Of a DNA stretch of 6,775 bases, positions 1 to 5,001 are shown piece after piece. The notes under the pieces are model-generated. The model was given only the letters and a program-made list of their open reading frames with translations. It did not search any database and was not told where the DNA came from. The translations under genes and the position numbers were made by a program. The stretch covers positions 1 through 6,775 of the forward strand of contig JANTFF010000035.1 in assembly GCA_024763575.1 (NCBI GenBank), in the 5' to 3' direction. Source of the stretch: Sulfurovum sp. GTDB taxonomy: Bacteria > Campylobacterota > Campylobacteria > Campylobacterales > Sulfurovaceae. The first letter of the stretch is position 1. Every line of letters begins with the position of its first letter.

Positions 1-83
1 TATTTAGGATACCCCTTATATAATAAATTTTATAATTTACTTAACTCATTTTTCAACTTATTTTAAACTTCAACTCAATATAC

Positions 84-93
84 TTGGCAAAAT
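84..93 (+). promoter_or_regulatory. Candidate -10 promoter element for the BI-1 gene
   Basis: TTGGCAAAAT resembles the TTGG-TAWAAT elements before other genes in the window but has C instead of T as the first base of the hexamer. Standard spacing would put the start at A100, giving a leader of about 39 nt. No -35 element is visible. Other TATAAT copies at 19-24 and 31-36 are further away and could serve instead. The rest of 1-138 is AT-rich and shows no supportable gene. Confidence 0.3.
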
Positions 94-138
94 AATTTTA
101 TAGGCTGAATTGATAGTCTAATATTAAAGGATATAATA

Positions 139-834
139 ATGGCTCTTTATAATAGAGATTACAACAATACAGTAAATGCAGGATATACCCAAGAGGTAGA
201 GAGTGCATCTGTTGGATTTATGAAAAAAACTTATCAGCTTTTAGCTGCTAGTATGGTGGCTGCTGCTGTTGGTGCTTATGTTACAATGCCTTATGCTGTA
301 ACTGTTATGGAATATAAATGGTTTATATTTGGAGCAGAGCTTCTAATTTTGTTTTTTGGATTAGGTATGTCACGGGGTAAACCTGGGATTAATCTCGCAA
401 TGCTTTTTCTATTTACATTTTTAAGTGGTGTTTCACTTGTTCCACTACTAGCAAGTCTTATTGGTATGGGCAAGGGTGCAGTTATAGGTAATGCTTTTTT
501 AATGACATCGGTACTATTTGGGGCATTGAGTCTATTTGCTATTAACTCAAAAAGTGATTTTTCTAGCTGGGGCAAACCTCTATTTATTACTCTTATAGTA
601 GTAATTATTGCTTCACTTGTGAACTATTTTATATTACATAGCCCAATAATGCATATAGTAATTACTGCTGGTATTTTACTTCTGTTTTCTATATTTACTA
701 TTTATGATACCCAAAATATTGCAAATGGTGCTTATGATTCAGAAGTTGATGCTGCTGTTTCACTATATTTGGACTTTTTGAATATGTTTACAGCTATACT
801 TCAACTATTAGGTCTTTTCCCAGGAGATGACTAA
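139..834 (+). CDS. Bax inhibitor-1/YccA (TMBIM) family inner-membrane protein
   Basis: This 231-residue protein belongs to the BI-1/YccA (TMBIM) family. About seven hydrophobic segments can be drawn, near residues 32-54, 61-78, 84-106, 113-135, 147-166, 169-188 and 205-225, after a polar N-terminus of about 28 residues. The family signature lies in the last third: IYDTQNI (D190) and LYLDFLNMF (D212). In the Bacillus homologue YetJ, paired late aspartates form a pH-sensitive calcium-leak gate; the pair here suggests, but does not prove, similar ion handling. In E. coli the relative YccA interacts with the FtsH protease, so a role in membrane protein quality control is also possible. An AAAGGA ribosome binding site at 126-131 sits 7 nt before the ATG. 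The gene is monocistronic and convergent with bioC. The family call is firm; the physiological role is not. Confidence 0.93.
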   Translation: MALYNRDYNNTVNAGYTQEVESASVGFMKKTYQLLAASMVAAAVGAYVTMPYAVTVMEYKWFIFGAELLILFFGLGMSRGKPGINLAMLFLFTFLSGVSLVPLLASLIGMGKGAVIGNAFLMTSVLFGALSLFAINSKSDFSSWGKPLFITLIVVIIASLVNYFILHSPIMHIVITAGILLLFSIFTIYDTQNIANGAYDSEVDAAVSLYLDFLNMFTAILQLLGLFPGDD

Positions 835-842
835 TCTATATT

Positions 843-865
843 AAGACCAATCTAAGATTGGTCTT
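843..865. terminator. Bidirectional hairpin between BI-1 gene and bioC
   Basis: AAGACCAATC (843-852) and GATTGGTCTT (856-865) form a perfect 10-bp stem with a TAA loop. It lies 9 nt after the BI-1 stop codon and can serve both converging transcripts. The last bioC codons and its stop (TAG on the minus strand, 852-854) are inside the hairpin. U-tracts are weak on both sides (TCTTTGG on plus, TCTTAATA on minus), so termination efficiency is uncertain. Confidence 0.7.
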
Positions 866-1565
866 TGGCTGTTGCTTTCACAAATAAAACCTCAAACTCC
901 AGATAATCTAATGGATAATCTTCTATAACTTTTTTTATCTCTTTGTAACTTAACTGTTTTCTACCTCCACTTACTCCACTTTGTTTAATATATCGCAACA
1001 TATTATATACAGAGTCAAAATCCAACTGATAATTCATAACCTCAAATGAAGAGTTATAATAGTTATTTAAATGCTCTTCTATAAACTCTTTAGTATATAT
1101 AGGAGATTTTAGTCTTGTTGTTTTATGTAGTGTTTTAAAAGTATTGGATGTAAAAAAAGCAAAATAGAATTTATCAGATAGCTTACTTATCTCTTTTAAT
1201 GTCATATCTAAATCTTGACTCCACTGCAAAGCAGAAGAGGATATAACCATATCATAATTATCATCTCCAATATCTTCAAAACTATTAATATTATTAAAAT
1301 CAAAAGATACTTTTTTAATTTTACTTGAACTTGGATGAATTTCTAACATCTCAGTAGATAAATCAGCTACAACAAACTCTTTAAACTTTATACTATTTTT
1401 GATTATATTTTTATATATAGAGCCACTACCACAACCTATATCTATTATAGATTTATAATCTCTATACTCTATCATATCTACAAGTTTTTTTGCAACCTGT
1501 GATTGTATGATATTATGGGTTTCATAAAGGTTTGCAAACCTTGAAAATTGCTCAATGACATTCAT
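852..1565 (-). CDS. bioC: Malonyl-[acyl-carrier protein] O-methyltransferase (BioC-type SAM methyltransferase)
   Basis: This 237-residue class I SAM-dependent methyltransferase is most like BioC, which methylates the free carboxyl of malonyl-ACP so that fatty acid synthesis can build the pimeloyl chain of biotin. Visible features in order: the N-terminal FSRFANLYETH region typical of BioC; SAM motif I IIDIGCGSGS (residues 40-49, glycines 44, 46 and 48); acidic D68 in VADLS; the BioC-like SSSALQWSQDLD (109-120), where ALQW is characteristic; LRYIKQSGVSG (190-200); and a C-terminal FEVLFVKATAK, all matching the BioC pattern. The length is close to the roughly 250 residues usual for the family. 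No other biotin gene is in the window, so context does not help. The ribosome binding site is weak. It converges on the BI-1 gene and diverges from secG. A different small-molecule methyltransferase is less likely but not excluded. Confidence 0.85.
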   Translation of the reverse strand: MNVIEQFSRFANLYETHNIIQSQVAKKLVDMIEYRDYKSIIDIGCGSGSIYKNIIKNSIKFKEFVVADLSTEMLEIHPSSSKIKKVSFDFNNINSFEDIGDDNYDMVISSSALQWSQDLDMTLKEISKLSDKFYFAFFTSNTFKTLHKTTRLKSPIYTKEFIEEHLNNYYNSSFEVMNYQLDFDSVYNMLRYIKQSGVSGGRKQLSYKEIKKVIEDYPLDYLEFEVLFVKATAKDQS

Positions 1566-1598
1566 CTATTTCTATTTATCTCTGTTTCAATTAATTTA

Positions 1599-1607
1599 GG
1601 GTATAAT
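1599..1607 (+). promoter_or_regulatory. -10 promoter element for secG
   Basis: GGGTATAAT carries a perfect TATAAT hexamer at 1602-1607. Normal spacing predicts a start at A1614 and a 47-nt leader before secG. The upstream sequence is T-rich without a clear -35 box, as is usual for the housekeeping sigma factor of Campylobacterota. A second, weaker candidate (GGGGTAATAT, 1629-1638) lies closer to the gene. Confidence 0.55.
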
Positions 1608-1614
1608 CCCCAAA

Positions 1615-1623
1615 ATTATACCC
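1615..1623 (-). promoter_or_regulatory. -10 promoter element for bioC
   Basis: Read on the minus strand this is GGGTATAAT, preceded by TT to give TTGGGTATAAT, close to the elements before the SurA-like gene and prfB. The predicted start is the G at 1608 (minus strand), giving a leader of about 43 nt to the bioC ATG. Its predicted start is only 6 bp from that of secG. Confidence 0.5.
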
Positions 1624-1660
1624 AATTTGGGGTAATATCTCCAACGATTAAAGAGGAAAC

Positions 1661-1975
1661 ATGACTTCAACCCTATTAGTTATTCAAATTATCTTAGCAA
1701 TTGCTATTATTATTACTGTATTATTACAAAAAAGTTCAAGTATAGGACTTGGTGCATATAGTGGAAGTAATGAATCAATGTTTGGAGCAAAAGGTCCTGC
1801 TAGTTTTTTAGCAAAAGCTACATTTGTATTGGCTATACTTTTTGTTATCAATACATTAGCAATGGGTTATCTATATAACCAAGATAAAAATCAATCCGTA
1901 GCAGATACAATATCAACTTCTACTGCTGTACCAGTAACTACAACTACAGATACAAATAAATCTACAAAAAAATAG
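1661..1975 (+). CDS. secG: Preprotein translocase subunit SecG
   Basis: SecG is the small accessory subunit of the SecYEG channel and helps SecA-driven export across the inner membrane. The 104-residue protein has the family layout: a first membrane helix at about residues 4-22, followed at once by LLQKSSS (21-27); a glycine-rich cytoplasmic loop, LGAYSGSNESMFGAKGPASF (30-49), which carries the conserved FG; and a second helix at about 53-72. The tail after residue 73 is polar and Thr/Ser/Lys-rich (TTTTDTNKSTKK at the end), a low-complexity extension common in SecG. The AGAGGA ribosome binding site at 1652-1657 is only 3 nt from the ATG. A hairpin follows directly and frr lies 94 nt downstream with its own promoter-like sequence, so co-transcription with frr is possible only by read-through. 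Confidence 0.93.
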   Translation: MTSTLLVIQIILAIAIIITVLLQKSSSIGLGAYSGSNESMFGAKGPASFLAKATFVLAILFVINTLAMGYLYNQDKNQSVADTISTSTAVPVTTTTDTNKSTKK

Positions 1976-2005
1976 ATAAAAGGAGGCTTTGTCTCCATCT
2001 TTATC
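1975..2005 (+). terminator. Hairpin after secG, possible terminator
   Basis: The lower stem is GATAAA (1975-1980) with TTTATC (2000-2005). The upper stem is GGAGGC (1982-1987) with GTCTCC (1991-1996), using one G-U pair and a TTT loop. Unpaired A1981 and 1997-1999 separate the two stems. The hairpin begins on the last base of the secG stop codon. There is no U-tract after it, so it may terminate weakly or stabilise the 3' end. Confidence 0.5.
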
Positions 2006-2033
2006 ACTCTAAACACATTATCAACCAAAAAAA

Positions 2034-2041
2034 GGTAAAAT
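2034..2041 (+). promoter_or_regulatory. -10 promoter element for frr-pyrE
   Basis: GGTAAAAT has the hexamer TAAAAT at 2036-2041, preceded by an A-rich run. Predicted start A2048 gives a 22-nt leader that includes the AAGGAAA ribosome binding site at 2058-2064. The core GGTAAAATNGCATT is also found before prfB. Confidence 0.5.
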
Positions 2042-2069
2042 CGCATTACTAAAATATAAGGAAATTATA

Positions 2070-2627
2070 ATGTTACAAGAAATTTATAGTGATACAAAAG
2101 AGTCTATGGATAAAAGTCTTAATGCACTAAAAAGAGACTTCTCAACACTTAGAACAGGTAAGGTTACTACCAATATCGTTGACCATATCAAAGTAGATTA
2201 TTATGGTACACCAACGGCACTTAATCAAGTAGGGAATGTAATTGCATTAGATGCAACTACAATCTCTATTACACCTTGGGAAAAGAGTATGTTAAACTCA
2301 ATTGAAAAAGCAATTCAAGAAGCAAATATTGGTGTTAATCCAAATAATGATGGTGATTTTATCAAATTATATTTCCCAGCAATGACAAGTGAACAGAGAC
2401 AAAGTATTGTAAAACAAGCTAAAGGTATGGCTGAAAAAGCTAAAATTGCTATAAGAAATATCAGACAAGATAGTAATAAAAATATAAAAGAGTTAGAAAA
2501 AGAGAAAGAGATAAGTGAAGATGAGTCAAGAAAAGCTCATGATGAAATTCAAAAAATTACAGATACTCATGTAAAAAAAATAGATTCTATGTTTGCTAGT
2601 AAAGAAGCTGATATATTAAAGGTATAA
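2070..2627 (+). CDS. frr: Ribosome recycling factor
   Basis: RRF acts with EF-G to split the post-termination ribosome into subunits. The protein has 185 residues, the standard length, and aligns along its whole length with E. coli RRF. Domain I, the three-helix bundle, is formed by residues 1-29 and about 105-185; domain II is about 31-104 and contains the conserved [12 protein letters not shown] (43-54). Hinge residues RTGK (28-31) are present, as is R132 in RNIRQDSN (129-136), the arginine important for ribosome binding in E. coli. KEISEDESR (146-154) is also a family match. A good ribosome binding site (AAGGAAA) lies 5 nt before the ATG. pyrE follows after a single base, so the two are almost certainly co-transcribed, and translation of pyrE is probably coupled. 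Confidence 0.97.
   Translation: MLQEIYSDTKESMDKSLNALKRDFSTLRTGKVTTNIVDHIKVDYYGTPTALNQVGNVIALDATTISITPWEKSMLNSIEKAIQEANIGVNPNNDGDFIKLYFPAMTSEQRQSIVKQAKGMAEKAKIAIRNIRQDSNKNIKELEKEKEISEDESRKAHDEIQKITDTHVKKIDSMFASKEADILKV
2618..2622 (+). promoter_or_regulatory. pyrE ribosome binding site inside the frr 3' end
   Basis: AAAGG lies 6 nt before the pyrE ATG and overlaps the last two sense codons of frr. It fixes the pyrE start at 2629 and makes ribosome hand-over from frr to pyrE likely. Confidence 0.7.
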
Positions 2628-2628
2628 T

Positions 2629-3240
2629 ATGATAGATATAGAAGGAATATACAAAGAGGCTAAAGCACTATTAGAGGGTCACTTTGTATTATCTAGTGGT
2701 AACCACTCTAATCGTTATCTACAGAGTGCAAAAGTACTAGAAGACCCTAAAAGGGCATCTATTTTAGCACAAGAGTTAGCTAAAATGATAAAAGAGAGTG
2801 GTATCAAAATTGATACTGTGTGCGCTCCTGCTTTAGGTGGTATATTGGCAGGATATGAATTGGCACGAGCTTTAGAAGTTCGTTCTATCTTTGTAGAGAG
2901 AAAAGATGGCTCAATGGAACTTCGTCGTGGTTTTGAAGTAAAAAAAGGTGAAAAAGTACTAATATGTGAAGATATTATTACTACAGGTGGTTCTGCTATG
3001 GAAGCATCTAAAATCATAAAAGAGCTAGGAGCAGAAGTTGTGGCTTTTGCATCATTGGCAAATAGAGGTTTCTGTAAAAGAGAAGGTTCTAATATAACTC
3101 CTAAACCAGAATGTAAACTACCAAAAAGTGTACCATTTTTTGCATTGGATGATTTTTTGTTTGAGATGTTTACTCCTGAGGAGTGTCCTATGTGTAAAAC
3201 AGGTAGCAAAGCTATTAAACCAGGTAGTCGTAACTCATAA
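2629..3240 (+). CDS. pyrE: Orotate phosphoribosyltransferase (Thermus-type)
   Basis: PyrE joins orotate to PRPP to give orotidine 5'-phosphate, the fifth step of de novo pyrimidine synthesis. In the 203-residue protein the N-terminal substrate region includes [15 protein letters not shown] (18-32). [14 protein letters not shown] (66-79) and FVERKDG (88-94) match the PRTase core. [13 protein letters not shown] (110-122) is the PRPP-binding loop with its paired acidic residues E114-D115. The C-terminus, [18 protein letters not shown] (185-202 region), with C187 and C190, is typical of the Thermus-type PyrE rather than the E. coli type. Coupled to frr with a 1-nt gap, and followed 6 nt after the stop by a strong hairpin, it ends the operon. 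Pairing of frr with pyrE is gene order, not a shared pathway. Confidence 0.95.
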   Translation: MIDIEGIYKEAKALLEGHFVLSSGNHSNRYLQSAKVLEDPKRASILAQELAKMIKESGIKIDTVCAPALGGILAGYELARALEVRSIFVERKDGSMELRRGFEVKKGEKVLICEDIITTGGSAMEASKIIKELGAEVVAFASLANRGFCKREGSNITPKPECKLPKSVPFFALDDFLFEMFTPEECPMCKTGSKAIKPGSRNS

Positions 3241-3246
3241 TCAAAC

Positions 3247-3270
3247 AGGACAATTAAAAAGAATTGTCCT
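3247..3270 (+). terminator. Hairpin terminator after pyrE
   Basis: AGGACAATT (3247-3255) and AATTGTCCT (3262-3270) form a perfect 9-bp stem with the loop AAAAAG. It sits between the pyrE stop codon and the promoter of the lipoprotein gene. The sequence after it (ATCCTATCC) lacks a U-run, so it departs from the classical intrinsic terminator. Confidence 0.65.
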
Positions 3271-3305
3271 ATCCTATCCACTCCACATTTACTTAACAAA
3301 CAATA

Positions 3306-3314
3306 TGCTATACT
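3306..3314 (+). promoter_or_regulatory. Extended -10 promoter for the OmpA-like lipoprotein gene
   Basis: TGCTATACT is an extended -10 (TGN plus TATACT, hexamer 3309-3314). The predicted start at A3321 gives a 17-nt leader that begins just before the AAGGA ribosome binding site at 3326-3330. This arrangement argues for translation from 3338 and against the longer reading frame that opens upstream inside pyrE. Confidence 0.5.
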
Positions 3315-3337
3315 TATTAAAAAATAAGGAAAAGTTA

Positions 3338-4078
3338 ATGAATAAAAAAATATTTAAACCAATTATTATCTCATCTATATCACTTTTGATATTGAGTGGT
3401 TGTACAGTTCCACAAGGAGCTAATGGGACAACATCTAGTGGATTAAGTAAAGCTCAAATAGGAGCAATAACAGGTGGACTACTTGGTGCTGTAGTGGGAG
3501 GGGCTACAGATACAAAACATACAACTAGAGGACGAAGAATTGCAATAGGTGGTGCAGCAGGTGCAGCAGTAGGTGCAGCAATAGGATATAGCCTAGACCA
3601 ACAAGCAAAAGAGGTTGCACAAGTTCTAAATACAGATGTTGATAATAGTCCAACAGCAGAAAGAAATCCAAATAATGATTTAGTTGTATCAAATACTGAT
3701 AAATTTGTAAAAATTATGTTTCGTTCTCAAAGGATGTTTGCAACAAACTCACCTACACCTACATCATCAGCAAGAGTAGAAATTCAAAATATGTTACCCG
3801 TATTTAGAAAATACCCAAATATGATAATCCAAACAGTTGGACATACAGATAATAGAGGTAGCTATGAGTACAATTTAAGATTATCAGAACAAAGGGCATC
3901 ATCTGTAGGTAATATACTAAAATATGGAGGTATTAATAACCCTATATACTCAAAAGGTTGTTCATTCTCAAAACCTATAGCACCTAATACAAATAGTAGG
4001 AATTGGGCTTTAAATAGAAGAGTAGAGGTTTACTTATATCCTAATCAACAATCAGTTATTGACCCTTGTAGAAATTAA
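3338..4078 (+). CDS. OmpA-like glycine-zipper outer-membrane lipoprotein (YiaD-like)
   Basis: This 246-residue lipoprotein probably links the outer membrane to peptidoglycan. The signal peptide ends in the lipobox LSGC (19-22), so C22 would be lipidated; T23 at +2 does not retain it in the inner membrane. Residues 41-84 form a glycine zipper (IGAITGGLLGAVVGG, then GGAAGAAVGAAIG), a membrane-inserting segment. The OmpA C-terminal domain covers about 122-232: VGHTDNRGSYEYNLRLSEQRA, split here as GHTD (168-171) and LSEQR (182-186), then NRRVEVYL (226-233). D171 and R186 match the aspartate and arginine that bind diaminopimelate in Acinetobacter OmpA. E. coli YiaD has the same layout. Two extra cysteines, C208 and C244, follow in the mature part. 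The start is chosen by lipobox position and ribosome binding site. Pal is less likely because of the zipper. Confidence 0.92.
   Translation: MNKKIFKPIIISSISLLILSGCTVPQGANGTTSSGLSKAQIGAITGGLLGAVVGGATDTKHTTRGRRIAIGGAAGAAVGAAIGYSLDQQAKEVAQVLNTDVDNSPTAERNPNNDLVVSNTDKFVKIMFRSQRMFATNSPTPTSSARVEIQNMLPVFRKYPNMIIQTVGHTDNRGSYEYNLRLSEQRASSVGNILKYGGINNPIYSKGCSFSKPIAPNTNSRNWALNRRVEVYLYPNQQSVIDPCRN
3551..3580 (+). repeat. GGTGCAGCA direct repeats in the glycine-zipper coding region
   Basis: GGTGCAGCA occurs at 3551-3559 and 3560-3568 in tandem and again at 3572-3580 after GTA. Each unit encodes Gly-Ala-Ala. The identical codon choice makes this a possible slippage site that would add or remove three residues in frame. 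Confidence 0.8.
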
Positions 4079-4102
4079 AATAGGGGTATTATACATATAT
4101 TT

Positions 4103-4111
4103 GGATATAAT
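4103..4111 (+). promoter_or_regulatory. -10 promoter element for the SurA-like gene
   Basis: GGATATAAT, preceded by TT, has a perfect TATAAT at 4106-4111. The predicted start at A4118 gives a 30-nt leader to the ATG at 4148. No hairpin separates this gene from the lipoprotein gene 69 nt upstream, so read-through transcription is also likely. Confidence 0.5.
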
Positions 4112-4147
4112 CAACCCAATAAAACTATAATTTGAATGGAATTAGAA

Positions 4148-4978
4148 ATGAAAAAACTTTTACCTATTTTGCTTTTTGCAATTATAAGCTCACAAGCACA
4201 GATAATTGATGCTATCGCTATTGATGTCAATGGTGAACCTATTACTACACTAGAGATAGAGGCAGTTCAAGCTAAACTCAATATGTCAAAGAAAGCAGCA
4301 GTAGAGGCTTTAATCAAAGATAGATTGGAAAAAAGTGCTATAGAAAAAGCAAATATAGATATTTCTCCACAAGATGTTGATGCTAAAATAGAGCAGATAG
4401 CAAAAGCTAGAAAATTAAGTAAAGAAGATATGAAAACTGCTCTAGCCAAAAATGGTTTAACTTGGGAAGCTTATAAAAAACAACTCTCTTTAGAGATGAA
4501 AAAAGAGAAGTTTTTTATTCAAAATATTGCATCATCCATATCAAGACCTACAGATGAAGATTTAAGACTATTTTATGAAACACACAAAGATAAATTCTCA
4601 TCAGAGCCTATATCCCAAATTAGTATGATTGCATATGCTAGTAACTCATCAAAAAAGTTACAAGATGCTATGCAAAATCCGATGAGAAGAGTTGAAGGTG
4701 TACAACAAAAAAGTATATTAGCAAGTAGTAATGAGATGAACCCACAACTCTATAACATAATCAATAGTACACCTGAGGGAAGTTTCACCAAACCTATCAA
4801 TACAGGTAGAGGTTTTGTAGCATATTTTATTAAATCAAAATCTAATGCACAAGGTGGATTTGAAGCGATTAAAAACCAAGTAGCCATGGCATGGATGCAA
4901 GAAGAGAGAATGAAAGCTAGTAAAAACTTTTTGGATAAACTCAAAAATAGTGCAGATATTCGAGTTATTCGATTATAA
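4148..4978 (+). CDS. SurA-like periplasmic chaperone with degenerate PpiC domain
   Basis: This 276-residue exported protein looks like a SurA/PpiC-family folding factor for periplasmic and outer-membrane proteins. MKKLLPILLFAIISSQA (1-17) is a signal peptide with likely cleavage after A17; no lipobox is present. IAIDVNGEPITTLEIE (23-38) is the usual start of a SurA N-terminal domain, followed by mostly helical sequence to about 145. Residues 152-231 occupy the parvulin position; FTKPINTGRGFVAYFIKSK (213-231) matches the end of that fold, but the GGDLG region and other active-site residues are not recognisable. The final helix (238-266) would pack back on the N-domain, as in SurA. Another in-frame ATG at 4136 adds four residues; I prefer 4148 because GGA at 4138-4140 lies 7 nt upstream and the signal peptide then starts with MKK. 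A chaperone role without isomerase activity is inferred. Confidence 0.8.
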   Translation: MKKLLPILLFAIISSQAQIIDAIAIDVNGEPITTLEIEAVQAKLNMSKKAAVEALIKDRLEKSAIEKANIDISPQDVDAKIEQIAKARKLSKEDMKTALAKNGLTWEAYKKQLSLEMKKEKFFIQNIASSISRPTDEDLRLFYETHKDKFSSEPISQISMIAYASNSSKKLQDAMQNPMRRVEGVQQKSILASSNEMNPQLYNIINSTPEGSFTKPINTGRGFVAYFIKSKSNAQGGFEAIKNQVAMAWMQEERMKASKNFLDKLKNSADIRVIRL

Positions 4979-5001
4979 AGAGTAGTAGCTACTACTCTTT
5001 A
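4976..5001. terminator. 26-nt perfect palindrome, shared terminator of converging genes
   Basis: TAAAGAGTAGTAG (4976-4988) is followed immediately by its reverse complement CTACTACTCTTTA (4989-5001). The left end is the stop codon of the SurA-like gene, and the right arm holds the last codons and TAG stop (4992-4994, minus strand) of the TlpA-like gene. In RNA the centre must open into a small loop. Each strand ends in CUCUUUA, a short U-tract. It likely terminates both converging transcripts. Confidence 0.75.

Larger units (their letters stand above)
1599..1623. repeat. Perfect 9-7-9 inverted repeat in the bioC/secG divergent promoter region
   Basis: GGGTATAAT (1599-1607) and ATTATACCC (1615-1623) are exact reverse complements around the 7-nt spacer CCCCAAA. 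Because the arms are themselves -10 sequences, the repeat presents the same GGGTATAAT promoter element on both strands. The spacer CCCCAAA is in turn complementary to TTTGGGG at 1626-1632, making a second, overlapping dyad. Confidence 0.9.

Noticed and set aside
101..120. Small hairpin TAGGCT/AGTCTA in the BI-1 leader as a riboswitch
   Set aside because: It has only six pairs including a G-U, with no conserved riboswitch core.
291..575. Minus-strand open frame within the BI-1 gene
   Set aside because: It is a shadow frame lying wholly inside a confident membrane-protein gene, with no ribosome binding site or family signature.
1937..1963. Shared TTTDTNKS peptide and 14-nt match (ACAGATACAAATAA) in secG and the TlpA-like gene
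   Set aside because: Both lie in low-complexity Thr/Asn/Lys linkers of an AT-rich genome; chance convergence is sufficient.
2621..2628. GGTATAAT at the frr/pyrE junction as a pyrE promoter
   Set aside because: Its start would fall inside pyrE. The bases are explained by the frr stop codon and the pyrE ribosome binding site.
2715..3299. Long minus-strand open frame opposite pyrE
   Set aside because: It is the complement of a well-identified gene, has no family features, and would run through the pyrE terminator.
3128..3337. In-frame N-terminal extension of the OmpA-like lipoprotein starting inside pyrE
   Set aside because: It would bury the lipobox 92 residues into the protein, and it lies upstream of the promoter and ribosome binding site that fit the start at 3338.
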